Part shown: piece after piece, positions 61,679 to 64,000 of the stretch
Layout: each line of letters begins with the position of its first letter
How positions within the stretch are numbered: position 1 is the stretch's first letter
Assembly: GCA_002753185.1 (NCBI GenBank)
Contig: PDZX01000004.1
Location: 56,143-120,142, forward strand
Length of the DNA: 64,000 nucleotides
Reading direction: 5' to 3'
Origin: Magnetococcales bacterium WMHbin3
Lineage (GTDB): Bacteria; Pseudomonadota; Magnetococcia; Magnetococcales; Magnetaquicoccaceae
The notes under the pieces: model-generated
Seen by the model: only the letters and a program-made list of their open reading frames with translations
Database searches by the model: none
Told to the model about the DNA's origin: nothing
Made by a program: the position numbers and the translations under genes

Positions 61679-62128
61679 TTGAGAAGCGTCAAATTGGAAA
61701 TCGCGGTTGGATTGTTCGTGTTGGCCGGATTGCTGGCGCTCGCCTGGTTGTCGGTCAAACTGGCGCGCATGGAGCTGGTCGGGGGCAATCACCTCCCCTT
61801 GTACGCCCAGTTCACCTCGGTGGCCGGCCTCAAGACCGGGGCCACGGTGGAGATCGCCGGCGTCAATGTCGGCCGGGTGGACCGCATCGAACTCAACAAC
61901 GCCGATTTCGAGGCCAAGGTGCGTCTGCTGGTGGACCCTGCCGTCCAGGTCCAGGAGGACGCCATCGCCTCGGTGCGCACCAAGGGGTTGATCGGTGACC
62001 GCTACATCACCATCTCGCCAGGGGCCTCCCCCAAGATCCTCAAGGCCAACGAGGTGATCCGCAAAACCGAACCGGCCATCAACTTCGAGGAACTGATCAG
62101 TCAATTCATTCATGGAAGTGTCAAATAA
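61679..62128 (+). CDS. mlaD: MCE-domain protein MlaD
   Basis: A 149-residue protein with one N-terminal helix (LEIAVGLFVLAGLLALAWLS) and one MCE domain (YAQFTSVAGLKTGATVEIAG, GDRYITISPG). It forms a hexameric ring on the periplasmic side of MlaE. The start is TTG 61679 (RSVKLEIAVG), with AAGGAG 7 bases upstream. The frame extends further upstream without MCE likeness. mlaC begins 21 bases later. Confidence 0.92.
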   Translation: MRSVKLEIAVGLFVLAGLLALAWLSVKLARMELVGGNHLPLYAQFTSVAGLKTGATVEIAGVNVGRVDRIELNNADFEAKVRLLVDPAVQVQEDAIASVRTKGLIGDRYITISPGASPKILKANEVIRKTEPAINFEELISQFIHGSVK

Positions 62129-62149
62129 TCATATACAAGGAGTAAAAGG

Positions 62150-62779
62150 ATGTTGTTGCGTTGGATGAATCATCGTTTGGTTTTTGCAGTCATGTTGTTG
62201 CTGCCCTTGACGGCATGGAGCGTCTCCGCTGCCCAGGGCAACACCATGGCCAAACTGGCCACCTCGGTCCAGCAGGCCCTCACCATCCTCAAGGATCCCG
62301 CACTCGCGGAACCCGATCGCAAGGAAGAACGGCGCGAAATGCTGCGCCGCGTGATCTACAAGGAGTTCGATTTCGCGCGCATGTCACAAAGCGCCGTGGG
62401 CCGGGTGTGGATCAAATTCTCGCCGGGGCAGCAGGAACGGTTCGTCACCCTGTTCCAGAAGCTTCTGGAAAACACCTACATGAACATGATCGAACGCTAC
62501 AACGGCGAACAGGTGGAGTTCGTCAAGGAGAGTCCCAAGGCCGAGGACCTCATGCTGGTGGACAGCGTCATTCACGCCAAAGGGCAGCAGTACAAACTCT
62601 CCTATTACATGCATGCCTCGGCTGGGGAGTGGAAGGTGGAGGATGTCATCATCGAGGGGGTGAGCGTGGTGACCAACTACCGCGCCCAGTTCCAGCAGGC
62701 CATCCGCACCGCAGACGATATCGAGCCGCTGCTGGCCCGCCTGGAAGAGAAACTGCGCAATGCCCCGCAAGGGGGGTGA
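62150..62779 (+). CDS. mlaC: Periplasmic phospholipid carrier MlaC
   Basis: A 209-residue protein with a signal peptide (to about SAA, residue 28). The MlaC domain is visible as RREMLRRVIYKEFDFARMSQ and YNGEQVEFVKESPK, then WKVEDVIIEGVSVVTNYRAQ. It shuttles phospholipid between MlaA and the MlaEFD complex. AAGGAG lies 9 bases before ATG 62150. No mlaB (STAS) gene follows; it may be elsewhere or replaced by the MlaF extension. Confidence 0.93.
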   Translation: MLLRWMNHRLVFAVMLLLPLTAWSVSAAQGNTMAKLATSVQQALTILKDPALAEPDRKEERREMLRRVIYKEFDFARMSQSAVGRVWIKFSPGQQERFVTLFQKLLENTYMNMIERYNGEQVEFVKESPKAEDLMLVDSVIHAKGQQYKLSYYMHASAGEWKVEDVIIEGVSVVTNYRAQFQQAIRTADDIEPLLARLEEKLRNAPQGG

Positions 62780-62802
62780 ACCAACCGGATCGAGAGGGCT
62801 GC

Positions 62803-62836
62803 GGAGCGGTTCGTCCGCCAAGAGACGAACCACTCC
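62803..62836. terminator. Hairpin after mlaC
   Basis: GGAG-C-GGTTCGTC (62803-62815) pairs with GACGAACC-A-CTCC (62824-62836) around an 8-base loop. It lies between convergent mlaC and the small periplasmic gene. It has no T-run, so its strength as a terminator is uncertain. Confidence 0.5.
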
Positions 62837-62866
62837 GTCGGCCTTACCGCCAATCCGCCGGTGAAA

Positions 62867-63142
62867 TCACTTCCAACCGGCTTCCTGCTCGCACTGCGCC
62901 ATTTCGACCGGATGGGACTTCTCCCAGGCGGTGATCGACAGCGTCTCGTTGTCCGACATTTTGTTGTTCATGCAGGTGCAATAAATGGCAACCGTGGCCT
63001 CGGACTGTCCTTCGCGCTTGTTGTCGCGAATGCACTTGCCGATCCATGCCTGGTCATCCGCACCGGCAAGAGCGCCACCGGCCAGAACGCTCATCGCCAA
63101 CATCATGACGCCACCAGCCACCATCAAACGCATTTTTTTCAT
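62867..63142 (-). CDS. Small periplasmic cysteine-containing protein
   Basis: A 91-residue protein with a clear signal peptide (MKKMRLMVAGGVMMLAMSVL, cleavage near ALA-GA). The mature part is about 67 residues, with Cys in GKCIRDNK, YCTCMNN and AQCEQEAGWK. Four cysteines suggest two disulfides or a metal site. No family recognised. CGGAGAAAAAA precedes ATG 63142. It lies downstream of feoA on the same strand (106 bases), but a functional link is not shown. Confidence 0.7.
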   Translation of the reverse strand: MKKMRLMVAGGVMMLAMSVLAGGALAGADDQAWIGKCIRDNKREGQSEATVAIYCTCMNNKMSDNETLSITAWEKSHPVEMAQCEQEAGWK

Positions 63143-63248
63143 TTTTTTCTCCGATTGTGCTGATTGTTGAGTTACTCGAAACATGGCGGACGATCCTGTC
63201 CGCCACCATTGCCGGGATGGCGTGTCCAACCCGATGTCAATGTCCACG

Positions 63249-63482
63249 TCAACCGTTGGAGATCACCACGTTTCTGGCATCGTCGTCCCGGATGGAGAGG
63301 CGATAGCCCAAAATCGCATAGATCCCAGGATCCCCCATGGGCGCCCTGCGCTCCAGGGAGATCTCGCGGCCCCGCACCAACCCCAACGCCATCAGCCGTC
63401 TCTTGCCAATGGCATCCCCATGCAAGCCCTCTATTCTGGCCGTATGGCCAACCGTCAAATCGGCCAGTGTTTTTTTGTTCAT
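63249..63482 (-). CDS. feoA: FeoA-domain protein
   Basis: A 77-residue SH3-like protein. The pattern LADLTVGHTARIEGLHGDAI, RRLMALGLVRGREISLERRA and YRLSIRDDDARNVVI is the FeoA domain, which helps the FeoB ferrous iron transporter. GAGGG precedes ATG 63482. feoB is not next to it in the window. The frame extends upstream to 63656 with unrelated residues. The -70 region is AT-rich and may hold a promoter. Confidence 0.85.
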   Translation of the reverse strand: MNKKTLADLTVGHTARIEGLHGDAIGKRRLMALGLVRGREISLERRAPMGDPGIYAILGYRLSIRDDDARNVVISNG

Positions 63483-63767
63483 GGCACCCTCTTGTTCTGG
63501 GGGAATTTTCATTAATAAATAGTCAATATAATAGGAATCAATTGCACTGTCAAGAAGAATTTGTAAGCCAGGAGCAGGACAATTGGAGGAGATGATGCCC
63601 TGGAACCAAAAATAATTAAAATAATTCTTTGCACGATGATCAAGGCAGAGCGACACGCCATTGAATGGGGCAGCAAGAGTGAGTTAAATTATCCTGCAGT
63701 GCAACCCGATCGACTGGATTGGGGCAGCCGCGATGATTCTTGAATGCGTCACGCTGGAGGAGCGATC

Positions 63768-63929
63768 ATGTCCGACGATGCAAGAGAGGTACAGCAACGC
63801 GTTCAAGCCGGTGATCATGCGATCATCCTCCAGATTGGCGGGGACGCAACCAACATCGCGCTGGGGCAGCGCGGAGCGGAGCTTTTGGAGCCGTTAAAAA
63901 ATTACATGGACTTCTTCCTTTCGTGTTGA
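63768..63929 (+). CDS. Small hypothetical protein, 53 residues
   Basis: Reads MSDDAREVQQRVQAGDHAII, then LQIGGDATNIALGQRGAELL. GGAGGAG lies 5 bases before ATG 63768, a strong ribosome site. No family recognised; the soluble helix-strand pattern is protein-like. It may be a complete small gene or a frame-shifted start of a larger one, because another open frame begins 13 bases after its stop. Confidence 0.5.
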   Translation: MSDDAREVQQRVQAGDHAIILQIGGDATNIALGQRGAELLEPLKNYMDFFLSC

Positions 63930-63941
63930 TAAATTTAGCGG

Positions 63942-64000
63942 ATGGAGACCGATAGCTTGATTGCAGCCCGATATGCCGCTCTTGCGGGAATTCTTGATGA
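63942..64000 (+). CDS. Possible start of a gene cut by the window end
   Basis: ATG 63942 opens METDSLIAARYAALAGILD with no stop before the window ends. It begins 13 bases after the preceding small gene. There is too little sequence to assign a family or even be sure that it is coding. Confidence 0.3.
   Translation, partial: METDSLIAARYAALAGILD

Noticed and set aside
62867..63482. Magnetosome or full ferrous iron transport locus
   Set aside because: Only feoA is present; no feoB or mam genes are seen in the window.
1..64000. CRISPR arrays, tRNA or rRNA genes
   Set aside because: No regularly spaced repeats and no recognisable tRNA or rRNA sequence found by reading; a tRNAscan/Infernal run would settle it.

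Overview
The window reads as ordinary chromosome of a GC-rich Gram-negative proteobacterium. It has an outer membrane (Mla and Pqi lipid transport), a cytochrome bc1 complex, type IV pilus genes with a PilS/PilR pair, class III polyhydroxyalkanoate (PHA) genes, and many hybrid sensor kinases. The gene style would fit the Magnetococcales/alphaproteobacterial border. That placement is an impression from memory, and no rRNA, tRNA or marker gene here settles it. I see no CRISPR array, prophage or complete insertion sequence.

Layout. 1-4.6 kb: DUF3426 membrane protein (5' truncated by the window), pilD, coaE, rho, rpmE. 4.6-8.2 kb: srkA kinase, Bax-like glucosaminidase, a small protein, UDP-glucuronate decarboxylase. 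8.2-12.4 kb: pilC-pilS-pilR on the minus strand. 12.4-16.1 kb: an inverted-repeat element, then an LplT-like transporter, a lipoprotein amidohydrolase and a HAD phosphatase. 16.2-20.7 kb: a LysR regulator and a 1203-residue hybrid kinase. 20.7-23.5 kb: petABC with a clear promoter and terminator. 23.6-26.6 kb: accessory pocket with a UPF0175/DUF3368 toxin-antitoxin pair and a coupled two-gene unit of unknown function. 26.8-29.3 kb: ArsR regulator and Aas acyltransferase/acyl-ACP synthetase. 29.4-36.0 kb: five tightly packed minus-strand genes (AlbA_2/ATPase protein, ParA-like ATPase, hybrid kinase, lone ABC ATPase, M16 peptidase).

36.2-41.7 kb is a complete PHA cluster: phaA, phaB, phaR, phasin, phaE, phaC. 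A strong sigma70 promoter before the phasin gene is overlapped by a near-perfect 16-bp-arm palindrome, a very likely PhaR operator. Between phaC and transketolase (41.6-43.1 kb) lies the scar of an old tandem duplication: a second phaC 3' end with its terminator, joined directly to a second transketolase 3' end. Each half now carries a different small gene. 45.1-48.2 kb holds a phosphoesterase and then an AT-rich class III nucleotidyl cyclase/TRAFs-binding-like protein, bounded by inverted termini of the same repeat seen at 12.4 kb.

48.2-52.4 kb is a Pqi (MCE) operon with pqiA split in two. 52.5-54.9 kb is a chemoreceptor with a zinc-binding CZB domain. 55.2-56.6 kb is an AT-richer DUF488 module beside an unusual palindromic repeat. 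56.8-59.6 kb carries a periplasmic protein, a NUDIX hydrolase, a TPR protein and mlaA. 59.8-62.8 kb is mlaE-F-D-C, where MlaF carries an N-terminal tandem 24-residue motif resembling the c-di-GMP-binding MshEN domain. 62.8-64 kb ends with a small periplasmic protein, feoA and small or partial reading frames.

Best candidates for something new: the MshEN-like MlaF fusion (possible c-di-GMP control of lipid transport), the five-gene AlbA_2/ParA/kinase/ABC/M16 operon, the repeat-bounded cyclase, and the two small coupled accessory modules (24.8-26.5 kb and 55.2-56.6 kb).
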